A stretch of DNA of 11,772 bases from DATMXT01 sp035560415. Lineage in GTDB: Bacteria; Bacillota; Clostridia; Oscillospirales; Feifaniaceae. A program made the translations under genes and the position numbers. Of this stretch, positions 5,533 through 11,772 are shown piece after piece. The notes below the pieces were generated by a model. The model worked only from the letters and a program-made list of their open reading frames with translations. It was not told the DNA's origin and did no database searches. The DNA lies in NCBI GenBank assembly GCA_035560415.1, contig DATMZG010000132.1, forward strand, positions 1 to 11,772, given 5' to 3'. Numbering within the stretch: the first letter of the stretch is position 1; each line of letters starts with the position of its first letter.

Positions 5533-6521
5533 CTTTTCATGGCGTAGAGCAGCGCTTCGCCCTCCCCGCCGGTGCGGGTTGCCTCCCCGGTGTGGTAGAG
5601 GTGCTCCAGATGGGACATGGCCTCCCCTGCCGCAAACCACTTTTGGGCGACCGGAAAGTTCTCGAAAACGCCGCCGGCGAAGTCCCAGGTCATCTGCGCC
5701 GCGGTGTCGTAAGGCGAGGTGGGGGCCTTCGAAATGACGGAGCGCACTTCGTCAAGCCGCCTTGCGTGGTGGGCAAACAGCGCGTCAATGCGGGCGCGGT
5801 GGTCGTCTACGAGATAGCGGTGGGCCGAAAAGAGGTGGTCGACCTCCATGTTCCGCACTTTTTTCAAATTTTGGAGGTACTGCCCGAGCGAATCGAGGTC
5901 AAAACTCCAAAAAGTGATGTTGGGGGTGATTTTGCCTAAGATGTGGTCGCCGCAGAACATCACTTTTTTCTCCCTGTCGTACAGGCCGACTTGCCCCGGC
6001 GTGTGCCCCGCAATGTCGATGACTTCAAAGTGAAAATCGCCGTAGTCGAGCCTGTCGCCCTCTTTGACAACCGTGAAGTCGATTTCGCGCTCGCTGCGGT
6101 TTTTAATGCCGGGGTGGGACGTCGTCTCAAGCCGCTCCTCGGGGTTTTTCGGAAACCCCATTTCGTCGCTCATGCGCATGGCCAAGGGCACGTCGCCCTT
6201 GTCCTTTTCGCGGAAGGGCCGGTTGATGGCGTCGGCGTCGTAGGCACTCGCGTAGGCCTTGTTTTTCTCGTTTTTGACGGCCCCTGTCAGCCCCGCGTGG
6301 TCGGAGTGCAGGTGGGTGATAAAGACGTCGGTGCGCTCTATTGGACAGCCGAGCTCCTGCAGCGAGTCGAGCAGGAGCTTGCGCCCTTCCGGCTGATTGA
6401 AGCCGGTGTCGACGACAAGACTGCGGTCCTCTCCCTTGACAATAAAACAGTTGAGCTCTTTGAGCGGGTTGCCGAGCAGAGGAATCTGGGTTTGGAAAAT
6501 TCCGGGGTACACTTGAATCAT
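5529..6521 (-). CDS. MBL-fold metallo-hydrolase with C-terminal helical domain
   Basis: A 330-residue cytosolic protein of the metallo-beta-lactamase superfamily, closest in layout to the glyoxalase II/LACTB2-like hydrolases. The metal-binding set is complete: THLHSDHAG (His70, His72, Asp74, His75), AGHTPGQVG (His173), FCGDHIL (Asp192) and FSAHRY (His234). The core ends near residue 240, and a helical C-terminal region (HHARRLDEVRSVI to HLEHLYHTGE) of the winged-helix type seen in LACTB2-like members follows. The ATG at 6521 has AAGGAG ten bases upstream; the frame runs on to 6623 without other support. It is the first gene of an operon, sharing an ATGA overlap with the TSUP gene. Thioester hydrolysis or nucleic acid hydrolysis are both possible for such proteins; sequence alone does not decide. 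Confidence 0.9.
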   Translation of the reverse strand: MIQVYPGIFQTQIPLLGNPLKELNCFIVKGEDRSLVVDTGFNQPEGRKLLLDSLQELGCPIERTDVFITHLHSDHAGLTGAVKNEKNKAYASAYDADAINRPFREKDKGDVPLAMRMSDEMGFPKNPEERLETTSHPGIKNRSEREIDFTVVKEGDRLDYGDFHFEVIDIAGHTPGQVGLYDREKKVMFCGDHILGKITPNITFWSFDLDSLGQYLQNLKKVRNMEVDHLFSAHRYLVDDHRARIDALFAHHARRLDEVRSVISKAPTSPYDTAAQMTWDFAGGVFENFPVAQKWFAAGEAMSHLEHLYHTGEATRTGGEGEALLYAMKR

Positions 6522-6610
6522 GACAAAAATACTCCTTGACAATAATGTGATGTAAAACGGCGGTTTTTTATGAATGGACTGCAAAAACGCAAAACGACAA
6601 ATTTTGGGGC

Positions 6611-6630
6611 CTGCGCAAATCATCGCGCAG
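6611..6630. other. Short inverted repeat in the divergent intergenic region
   Basis: CTGCGC (6611-6616) and GCGCAG (6625-6630) form a 6-bp inverted repeat around eight bases. It lies in the 243-base region between the divergent MBL operon and the lipoprotein gene. No convincing promoter could be assigned to either gene in this region. The repeat could be part of an operator or chance in GC-rich DNA. Confidence 0.2.
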
Positions 6631-6680
6631 ACAGGGGAGTTTGGGCGATTGGAATATCATACACATGTGCAAAGCCAGTC

Positions 6681-6719
6681 TTTTGATAATAATCGAGGGT
6701 TGTTATCAAAAAATAATCG
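6681..6719. promoter_or_regulatory. 9-bp dyad plus direct repeat upstream of the lipoprotein gene
   Basis: TTTTGATAA (6681-6689) and TTATCAAAA (6703-6711) are perfect inverted arms around a 13-base centre. In addition, AATAATCG occurs twice in direct orientation (6688-6695 and 6712-6719), 24 bases apart. The site lies 45-85 bases before the lipoprotein ATG and is AT-rich in a GC-rich neighbourhood. This is the kind of structure expected of a dimeric regulator binding site; it could also fold as a leader hairpin. No regulator gene is adjacent. Confidence 0.45.
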
Positions 6720-6764
6720 TGACCATCAAGCGATGGGAAACTAAGAAAGGCTGGATAACAACCA

Positions 6765-7379
6765 ATGACCAATAAGCGCTTTTTCGCACTGCTCACTGCA
6801 CTTCTGCTCGCAGCCGCAATTTTTGCCGGCTGCACAACGACCGAAGTGCCCGACACTGAAACGCCCGATACCGAAACGCCTGACGTCACCCCCGACTATA
6901 CCAACTTAAAAATCGGCCAGGTGGAGTTTGCGGCTCACGGGACAAGAAGCTTTTGTGTTGCGACAGCCGTTGTCGCCGATGACAAGGTTGTGGCCGCGTA
7001 TATCGACGAATTCCAGTATTTGCCCGCCGACAACGAGAAAGTGACCGGAGTCCCCAACAGCGACGCGGATTTCGGCGCATATGTCTCAGAACAAAATCTG
7101 GTTTTGGGCTCCAAGCGGGTCAACGCGGACTACTACAGCGAAAACATGAAGAACAACGGCGGCGCCACTCAGCGCATCGACGTCTCGTTTGACGCCATTG
7201 AGGACTACTGCGTGGGCATGACGGTCGCCGAGCTTGACACCTGGGTCTCCGGCTCCACCAAGGACACCGACACCCCCGACGCCGTGACCGGCTCAACCCT
7301 TGCCGACACCGCAAGCTATGTCAAGGCGATTGCCGAGGCCGCAAAGGTCGCCGCCGCACAGACCACTGTCGAGAAGTAA
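6765..7379 (+). CDS. Extracytoplasmic lipoprotein, diverged FMN_bind-like (possible flavoprotein)
   Basis: A 204-residue secreted lipoprotein. MTNKRFFALLTALLLAAAIF is a signal peptide, and AGC (21-23) is the lipobox with Cys23 as the lipidated residue. A short linker follows with the repeat PDTET-PDTET-PDVTP (29-43). The folded part begins with FCVATAVVADDKVVAAYIDEF (about 63-83, quoted in part), which matches the strand-turn-strand of FMN_bind-type and related Firmicute membrane-immunogen lipoproteins. It ends with DAVTGSTLADTASYVKAIAEAA (172-193, quoted in part), resembling the D-x-x-S-G-A-T flavinylation motif recognised by ApbE; Thr178 would be the FMN acceptor. The motif has Ser where Ala is usual, so cofactor binding is not assured. 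The ribosome binding site is weak. It is monocistronic, flanked by a dyad site and a strong terminator. Confidence 0.8.
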   Translation: MTNKRFFALLTALLLAAAIFAGCTTTEVPDTETPDTETPDVTPDYTNLKIGQVEFAAHGTRSFCVATAVVADDKVVAAYIDEFQYLPADNEKVTGVPNSDADFGAYVSEQNLVLGSKRVNADYYSENMKNNGGATQRIDVSFDAIEDYCVGMTVAELDTWVSGSTKDTDTPDAVTGSTLADTASYVKAIAEAAKVAAAQTTVEK

Positions 7380-7415
7380 TTTGGAAAAAACGAAAACGAA
7401 TATGATTTTTTTCCA

Positions 7416-7448
7416 CCCGCAGGCGGAAGTCGCCTGCGGGGATTTTTT
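7416..7448 (+). terminator. Intrinsic terminator of the lipoprotein gene
   Basis: CCCGCAGGCG (7416-7425) and CGCCTGCGGG (7431-7440) form a perfect 10-bp GC-rich stem with a five-base loop, followed by GA and T6 (7443-7448) on the plus strand. It lies 36 bases after the lipoprotein stop. The stop codon of the converging FGGY kinase gene overlaps the T tract. There is no U tract in the minus direction, so it is predicted to work for the plus strand only. Confidence 0.88.
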
Positions 7449-8952
7449 ACTCGCAGTAAAAACGGGCGATCTCCCCAAATGGGCCGCGAAGCTGCGTGTA
7501 GAGCGCCCGGTAAACCCGGTAGGCCTTCTCGTAGACGGCGGCGTTTTGCGCATTCGGGACATAGGTCTTTGCGCCGCCTTTTAGGAAGTCCCGCACGCGC
7601 TCGAAGCTGTCAAAGAGGCCTGCCGAGATGCCTGCCAGAAAGGCCACGCCACAGGCGGAACCGGGGTGGTGCGCAAAGGCGGTGACCGGCGCGTTTAAGA
7701 CGTCGGCGGCAATCTGACACCAGAGGACGCTCTTGGCGCCGCCGTCACTCGCAAAAATACGCTGCGGATAAAAACCGCCCTCAGCCAGCACCTCGATGTG
7801 GTGCTTGAAACCGTAAATGACCGCCTCGAGAATGGCCCTGAATATGTGGGCGCGGCCGTGCGACAGCGTCAGCCCGCACATGACGCCTCTGGCCTCGGGG
7901 TCGAAAATGGGGGTCTTTTCCCCTAAAAAATAGGGGAGGATGACAAGTCCGTCGCTGGCAGGCGGCACCTCCATGGCCTGCCGGTCGAGCAGGCGGAGGG
8001 CGTCGGGGCCGTCGTCGCCCAAAATGTCCTTGACAAACCACTTGACCAGGGAGCCGCTTGCCGCCATGCAGCCGTTTAGCAGATATTTGCCCGGCACGAC
8101 GTGGTAGTCGAAAAAGAGCCGGTCGTCGGTTTGCAGCGTGTCGGTGCAGTACAAAATGTCGCCGGCGCCGCCGAATTTGATGAGCAGGTCGCCCTGCCGC
8201 GTGATGCCGGCAGCCAAAGTCGAGGCGACGTGGTCGGCACTGCCGGCAATGACCGGCGTGCCCGCCGGCAGGCCAAACCGCGCGGCGGCCTCGGCCGTCA
8301 AATGTCCGGCAATGTCGCCCGACGCCATGACCGGCGGGAAAAACCCGTCCGGCGCGCCGAGCAGCTCAAACTGCGCTTTAAGCCACCGGCGCCCCTCTAT
8401 ATCGTACATGCCGCTTTCTGCGGCCCAGTTGCACTCGATATATTTATGCCCCGTCAAAGAGCAGGTGATGTATTCGTAGGAGCCGAGCACTTGTGCTGCC
8501 CTCGCAAAGACCGCGGGCTCGTTTTGCTTCACCCAGAGCAGGCGGGGCAGCACATGCTGCAAATTTGTCTTTGTGCCGGTGCAAGCGAAGAGCTCGTCCT
8601 GGTCCAAAATCTCTTTCAGGGCCTCAATTTGAGGCGCGGCGCGGGCGTCGTTTTGCTGAATGGTCGCCCGCAGAGGGCACCCTTCGCCATCCAGCAGCAC
8701 AATGGCCGGAACCATGCCGCTGACGCCGATTGCGGCGACTTTGGCCATGGCCTGCGGCAGTTTCTCCCTCAGCTGCGACAGGGCGAGCCCTGTGTGGTCC
8801 CGCCAGACCGCCGCGTCCTCCTCGGCCCAGCCGGGGTGGAGGCAGACAAGGTCGTGGGGGACAGTCGCCTCCCCCGCAATTTCGCCCTCTTCGGACAGCA
8901 GGACGCACTTGACCGAAGTGGTGCCGATGTCGATGCCAAGCGCATACCGCAT
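7447..8952 (-). CDS. FGGY-family carbohydrate kinase (xylulokinase-like)
   Basis: A 501-residue sugar kinase of the FGGY/ASKHA family, cytosolic, transferring the ATP gamma-phosphate to a sugar or polyol. The N-terminal phosphate-binding loop is GIDIGTTSVK (6-15, Asp8). The catalytic base is Asp240 in AGSADHVASTLAAG. The second actin-like domain has KFGGAGDI (259-266) and the adenosine motif ASDGGAKSVLWCQIAADVL (401-419), and length and domain order are normal for the family. The overall pattern is xylulokinase-like (XylB/COG1070 type), but family members also act on ribulose, fuculose, erythritol and autoinducer-2, so the substrate is not assigned. The ATG has GAGGGGG seven bases upstream. 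It lies 54 bases after the BtpA-like gene on the same strand and probably forms a two-gene operon with it. No isomerase or sugar transporter gene is present in the window. Confidence 0.93.
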   Translation of the reverse strand: MRYALGIDIGTTSVKCVLLSEEGEIAGEATVPHDLVCLHPGWAEEDAAVWRDHTGLALSQLREKLPQAMAKVAAIGVSGMVPAIVLLDGEGCPLRATIQQNDARAAPQIEALKEILDQDELFACTGTKTNLQHVLPRLLWVKQNEPAVFARAAQVLGSYEYITCSLTGHKYIECNWAAESGMYDIEGRRWLKAQFELLGAPDGFFPPVMASGDIAGHLTAEAAARFGLPAGTPVIAGSADHVASTLAAGITRQGDLLIKFGGAGDILYCTDTLQTDDRLFFDYHVVPGKYLLNGCMAASGSLVKWFVKDILGDDGPDALRLLDRQAMEVPPASDGLVILPYFLGEKTPIFDPEARGVMCGLTLSHGRAHIFRAILEAVIYGFKHHIEVLAEGGFYPQRIFASDGGAKSVLWCQIAADVLNAPVTAFAHHPGSACGVAFLAGISAGLFDSFERVRDFLKGGAKTYVPNAQNAAVYEKAYRVYRALYTQLRGPFGEIARFYCE

Positions 8953-8968
8953 GTCAAAACCCCCTCTA

Positions 8969-8993
8969 CCGCAAAGTCGCCCGCCGCAAAGTC
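8969..8993. repeat. Tandem 10-bp direct repeat before the kinase gene
   Basis: CCGCAAAGTC occurs at 8969-8978 and again at 8984-8993, a period of 15 bases, in the 54-base gap between the BtpA-like gene and the kinase. A related CACAAAGTC stands in the leader of the BtpA-like gene (9835-9843). On the coding strand the shared core is GACTTTG. Significance is unknown. Confidence 0.4.
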
Positions 8994-9006
8994 AGTGGAG
9001 GCAGCG

Positions 9007-9810
9007 TCACCGGACCGACCGCACTTTTTCCATGAACTCGGCCACCCGCCGCCTGTCGACGGCGTTTTCAAACTTGCCGTCAAACTTGAAGGCCGTGCCG
9101 ACCACCGCCCCGTCGGCGATGCCGAGCAGCGCCTCAATGGTGTCGATGCGGCAGCCCGTGTTGGCAAAGACAAGCGTATCGCCCGCCGCCGCCTTGGCCC
9201 TGCGCAGCAGCGCGGGGTCGACGGCGACCCCCGCGGTCGCCCCGGACACGCAGAGCCCGTCCGGCCGGCAGTTGAAGACGGTGGTTTTGACAATGGACTC
9301 GAGCTCCCGGTCCGCGAGATAGGCGGCGGCCTCCGGGACGACGTTGAAGAGCAGCTTGACATGCTGCGCCCCCACGGCCTGCCGGTGCCGCGCAACTTCG
9401 CCGCAGTTTGTGTTCCAGAGGCCGAAGTCGCTGGCGTAGACGCCCGAGAAAATTTCGCGCACAAAGAGGGCGTCGGTGGCGACCGCGAGGTCAAGGGATG
9501 CCTCCGGGTCCCAGAGGCAGTTGACGCCGTAGGGCACCTTGATGTCGCGCCTGAGCTCACCGATGACTCTCGCCATGGCCGCGACCGTCTCGGTTTTGAC
9601 CTTGGTCAGATAGGGCAGGCTGAACTCGTTGGAAAACATGACGGCGTCGACGCCGCCCTCCTGAAGGGCAAAAAGGTCCTTTTTGGCCTGCTCCATGACC
9701 CACGCCATGCCCTTTTCCCTGTCGTACATGGGGTCGCCCGGCAGCGCCTGCAAATGGCACATGCCGATGATGGCCTTTTCGGTGCCGATGACGTCTTTAA
9801 GCCAGCTCAC
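9007..9810 (-). CDS. BtpA/SgcQ family protein (predicted TIM barrel)
   Basis: A 267-residue cytosolic protein of the BtpA/SgcQ family (COG0434), predicted to be a (beta/alpha)8 barrel. Characteristic segments are IIGMCHLQALPGDP (14-27; the family consensus is close to GMIHLPPLPGSP), GVDAVMFSNEFSLPY (53-67), VPYGVNCLWDPEA (92-104), VFNCRPDGLCVSGATAG (178-194) and the phosphate-site-like FANTGCR plus DGAVVGTAFK (215-221, 233-242). The family takes its name from cyanobacterial BtpA, linked to photosystem I stability, and E. coli SgcQ of a sugar operon; no reaction is firmly established. The last two motifs resemble phosphate-binding loops of TIM-barrel enzymes, which would fit a sugar-phosphate substrate made by the adjacent kinase. 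The GTG start has GGAG seven bases upstream. It is the first gene of the btpA-kinase operon, with its own promoter. Confidence 0.9.
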   Translation of the reverse strand: MSWLKDVIGTEKAIIGMCHLQALPGDPMYDREKGMAWVMEQAKKDLFALQEGGVDAVMFSNEFSLPYLTKVKTETVAAMARVIGELRRDIKVPYGVNCLWDPEASLDLAVATDALFVREIFSGVYASDFGLWNTNCGEVARHRQAVGAQHVKLLFNVVPEAAAYLADRELESIVKTTVFNCRPDGLCVSGATAGVAVDPALLRRAKAAAGDTLVFANTGCRIDTIEALLGIADGAVVGTAFKFDGKFENAVDRRRVAEFMEKVRSVR

Positions 9811-9879
9811 TTACGTTCTCCGCCTTTCCTCACACACAAAGTCCGCCGTCCCCGGCGAACTCGCCTTATTGACCTATTC

Positions 9880-9908
9880 AATATACCACGATTGCGCCCA
9901 AGATACAA
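9880..9908 (-). promoter_or_regulatory. Promoter of the BtpA-like/kinase operon
   Basis: On the minus strand TATATT (9880-9885) is preceded by TGG, an extended -10 element, and TTGTAT (9903-9908) lies 17 bases upstream as a partial -35 box. Transcription would start near 9873, giving a leader of about 60 bases to the GTG. A small stem GGCG-AGTT-CGCC lies in that leader (9855-9866). Confidence 0.6.
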
Positions 9909-9979
9909 TTGCAGACTTTTTCGCGCTTACAAAAGTGCGATGGAGCCGGCCCGCCTGTTTGAATATACTTTGCGGCGGC

Positions 9980-10026
9980 AAAAAACGCCGCCCGTCCGCA
10001 AAAGGAATGCGGTCGGGCGGCGTTTT
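9980..10026 (-). terminator. Intrinsic terminator of the metNIQ operon
   Basis: AAAACGCCGCCCG-t-CCGCA (9982-10000) pairs with TGCGG-t-CGGGCGGCGTTTT (10008-10026), an 18-pair stem interrupted by one mismatch, with a seven-base loop. On the minus strand a U6 tract follows (complement of 9980-9985). It begins 12 bases after the metQ stop codon. T-rich sequence also follows on the plus strand, so it may work both ways. Confidence 0.92.
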
Positions 10027-10037
10027 CGTTTTTCGTG

Positions 10038-10886
10038 CTACGAGAGCGTCCAGGCCGGAATGAAGAAGCCGGCAAAGGTCGAATTGAAGACGTCGATGGT
10101 CAGCTGCGACTGATAGGCTTCGACAATGCGCTTGTAGACGGGATTTTCCGCGTCCTCGGTGCGGGCCGCGATGAGGCAGTAATAGCTGTTGTCGACGTAG
10201 CTCGACTCCATGTAGAGGGCGTCCGTGGCGACAAGCCCGCTGTCAAGCGCGTAGTTGCCGTTGATGACGGCGACGGCCACGTCGGGCAGCGTGGAGTAGA
10301 CGAGGTTGGCGTCGACTTCCACGAACTCGAGCGGCACCGTATAGGCCGTGATGTCGGAAATTGTCGGCGAGGCCCCGGCATCCCCGTCAATCGTGAGCAG
10401 TCCCGCCGCCTCGAGCAGCTTCAAAGCGCGGCCCTCGTTGGTCACGTCGCTTGGCAGCGCGACCTTGTCGCCCGCCGCAAGCTGCGAGAGGTCATCCAGC
10501 TTGCCCGAGTAAATGCCCATGGCGACGATGTAGGTGTCCCCGATGGGGGTGACGTCATAGCCGTAATTTGCGACCTCGTTTTCAAGAAACGCGTGGTGCT
10601 GGAAGGCGTTGATGTCGACTTCGCCGTTTGCCAGCGCCTTGTTGGGCAGCGAGAAGTTGGAGAACTGGACATATTCCAGCACGATGCCCTCTTTGGAGAG
10701 CTCTTCGGCCACCGGCTTCCAGATGTCCTCATAGACGGCGCCGGTCAGGCCGATTTTGACGGTCACGGGGTTTTCGGGGGAGTAGGCCGCCTCACCCTCG
10801 GCGGGGGCGGCCTCTTTCGGGGCGCAGCCGGCGGCGGCAAGCAGCAGTAAAAGTGCGGCGAGAAGTATGGAAAAAAGCTTTTTCAT
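10038..10886 (-). CDS. metQ: Methionine ABC transporter substrate-binding lipoprotein
   Basis: A 282-residue NlpA/MetQ-family lipoprotein that captures methionine outside the membrane for the MetNI importer. MKKLFSILLAALLLLLAAAGC is a signal peptide with lipobox LAAAGC; Cys21 is the lipid anchor. The mature start VKIGLTG (43-49) is followed by family-typical segments VQFSNFSLPNKALANGEVD (73-91), NAFQHHAFLE (93-102) and IGDTYIVAMGIYSGK (114-128), and the conserved aromatic and His-rich binding-site region (FQHHAF) is intact. The ATG has GGAGG six bases upstream. It follows metI after 14 bases and closes the metN-metI-metQ operon before the terminator at 9980. Methionine is inferred from the operon; D-methionine or methionine derivatives are possible for some relatives. 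Confidence 0.95.
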   Translation of the reverse strand: MKKLFSILLAALLLLLAAAGCAPKEAAPAEGEAAYSPENPVTVKIGLTGAVYEDIWKPVAEELSKEGIVLEYVQFSNFSLPNKALANGEVDINAFQHHAFLENEVANYGYDVTPIGDTYIVAMGIYSGKLDDLSQLAAGDKVALPSDVTNEGRALKLLEAAGLLTIDGDAGASPTISDITAYTVPLEFVEVDANLVYSTLPDVAVAVINGNYALDSGLVATDALYMESSYVDNSYYCLIAARTEDAENPVYKRIVEAYQSQLTIDVFNSTFAGFFIPAWTLS

Positions 10887-10900
10887 GATTGGCCTCCGTA

Positions 10901-11584
10901 TTATTCATGTGTATTTTTGGATGCGATAAAGTTTCCGGCGAGCTGAATGAGCGAAACCAAGAGGACAAGGACGATGACGGATGCGTAGATGATGTCCATG
11001 CGGTTTCGCTGCTGCCCGTAAATGTAGGCGAAATTGCCGAGTCCCCCGGCCCCCACGGCGCCGGCCATGGCCGAAAGCCCCAAGAGGCTGATGAGGGTGA
11101 TGGCGGTGCCGCGGGCAATGGCCGCGACGCTCTCGCGCAGGTAGACGCGCAGGATGATCTCAAGCCGGCCGCAGCCCATGGACTGGGCCGCCTCAATGAG
11201 CCCCGGGGACACTTCGGAGAGCGCCGCCTCAATCTGGCGGGAGAAAAAGGGGACGGTGCCAAAGACCAGCGGGACAATGGCCCCCCGCACGCCGATGGCG
11301 GTGCCGGAAATCCACCTCGTCAGCGGCAGCAGGCAGAAGAGCAAAATGATGAAGGGAATGGAGCGAAAGAGGTTGATGAGTTTGTCAAGCGCGCGGTAGA
11401 GCGGCTTGTTTTCGGCGATTCCGCCGGGGCGGGAGACGACAAGCGCCGTCCCCAACGCAAGCCCGAAGACAAAGGCGATGGAGCCCGCCCACAGCAGCAT
11501 GACCGCCGTTTCGACCGTGCTGCTCCAGAGCTTCGGCAGCAGGTCCGGCGCGTTTGGGAAAAGGTTAAACAGCAGCGCCTGCAT
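10901..11584 (-). CDS. metI: Methionine ABC transporter permease
   Basis: A 227-residue MetI-type inner-membrane permease with about five transmembrane segments, which dimerises and works with the ATPase MetN. The cytoplasmic EAA loop that contacts the ATPase is EAAQSMGCGRLEIILRVYLR (131-150). Other family segments are LINLFRSIPFIILL (69-82) and LISLLGLSAMAGAVGAGGLG. The ATG at 11584 has GGAGGTG upstream and overlaps the 3' end of metN by 20 bases, so the two are probably translationally coupled. It lies 14 bases before metQ. Its length and topology are normal for the family. Confidence 0.95.
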   Translation of the reverse strand: MQALLFNLFPNAPDLLPKLWSSTVETAVMLLWAGSIAFVFGLALGTALVVSRPGGIAENKPLYRALDKLINLFRSIPFIILLFCLLPLTRWISGTAIGVRGAIVPLVFGTVPFFSRQIEAALSEVSPGLIEAAQSMGCGRLEIILRVYLRESVAAIARGTAITLISLLGLSAMAGAVGAGGLGNFAYIYGQQRNRMDIIYASVIVLVLLVSLIQLAGNFIASKNTHE

Positions 11585-11772
11585 GCGCCATCACCTCCGC
11601 TTCAATGTGAATGTCCTTCAAGTACGCAAGCGCCTGTGCAATGTCGCCGGACGCCGGGGAGGCTTTGGCAATCAGGGTGCCGGTAGGCCTTGCGCCGATG
11701 AGCTCAATGTTTGCGAAAATGATGGTGAGGTCGACGCCAAACCGCCGCGAGAGCTGCGAAACCGCCGCCTCC
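11565..11772 (-). CDS. metN: Methionine ABC transporter ATP-binding protein, C-terminal end (partial)
   Basis: The last 69 codons of a frame that enters from the right edge and ends at TAA 11565-11567. The peptide, beginning EAAVSQLSRRFGVDLTIIFAN and continuing IELIGARPTGTLIAKASP, matches the NIL domain at the C terminus of MetN, a ferredoxin-like fold that binds cytoplasmic methionine and inhibits the transporter. The core GxxxGxL-like strand (IGARPTGTL) and the following helix (DIAQALAYLKDI) are visible. The ATPase domain lies outside the window. It overlaps metI by 20 bases, fixing it as the first-known gene of the metN-metI-metQ operon. Any S-box or similar methionine riboswitch would lie upstream, outside the window. 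Confidence 0.93.
   Translation of the reverse strand, partial: EAAVSQLSRRFGVDLTIIFANIELIGARPTGTLIAKASPASGDIAQALAYLKDIHIEAEVMAHAGAAV

Noticed and set aside
6849..6893. CRISPR-like or minisatellite repeat
   Set aside because: Only two near-identical 15-base units plus one degenerate unit, in frame inside the linker of a lipoprotein; this is a coding low-complexity repeat.
8101..10113. A 670-codon plus-strand open frame spanning two minus-strand genes and an intergenic region
   Set aside because: It is antisense to the FGGY kinase and BtpA-like genes, both with clear family motifs, and runs through a promoter and a terminator. Its composition is the expected shadow of GC-rich codons.
10887..10900. 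A methionine riboswitch (S-box) in front of metQ
   Set aside because: Only 14 bases separate metI from metQ, too short for a riboswitch; such an element would be expected upstream of metN, outside the window.

Overview
The window looks like chromosomal DNA of a GC-rich Firmicute of the Clostridia type (Oscillospiraceae-like gut lineages are a reasonable guess, not proven). The basis is the rimP-nusA-ylxR-ylxQ-infB gene order, a NusA with no C-terminal repeat domains, several GTG and TTG starts, strong GGAGG-type ribosome binding sites and E. coli-like sigma-A promoters. No tRNA, rRNA, CRISPR array, insertion sequence or att site was found. Every complete gene has an intact frame.

Left part (1-2960, all minus strand): the translation/transcription housekeeping operon rimP-nusA-ylxR-ylxQ-infB. 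infB runs off the left edge. It is driven by a near-consensus promoter at 2932-2960. The leader between promoter and rimP carries a perfect 13-bp inverted repeat that coincides with a possible 13-residue leader peptide, whose stop codon overlaps the rimP ATG (TAATG).

Middle part (3060-6765): a small plus-strand pair (a 91-residue protein of phage-like type and a YhbQ-type GIY-YIG nuclease) ends in a bidirectional terminator. That terminator is shared with a converging minus-strand operon of an MBL-fold hydrolase, a TSUP/TauE-like permease and an M42 aminopeptidase, with tight or overlapping junctions. Next comes a plus-strand lipoprotein (6765-7379) that looks like a diverged FMN_bind protein, with a candidate flavinylation motif (DAVTGST), followed by its own terminator.

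Right part (7447-11772, minus strand): a two-gene operon encoding a BtpA/SgcQ-family TIM-barrel protein and an FGGY sugar kinase, with its own promoter. Beyond it is the end of a methionine ABC importer operon, metN (partial)-metI-metQ, closed by a strong terminator.

Most of the window is well-understood core metabolism. The parts that merit a second look are the rimP leader, the BtpA-kinase pair, the lipoprotein and the palindromic sites in the two intergenic control regions around 3090 and 6690.
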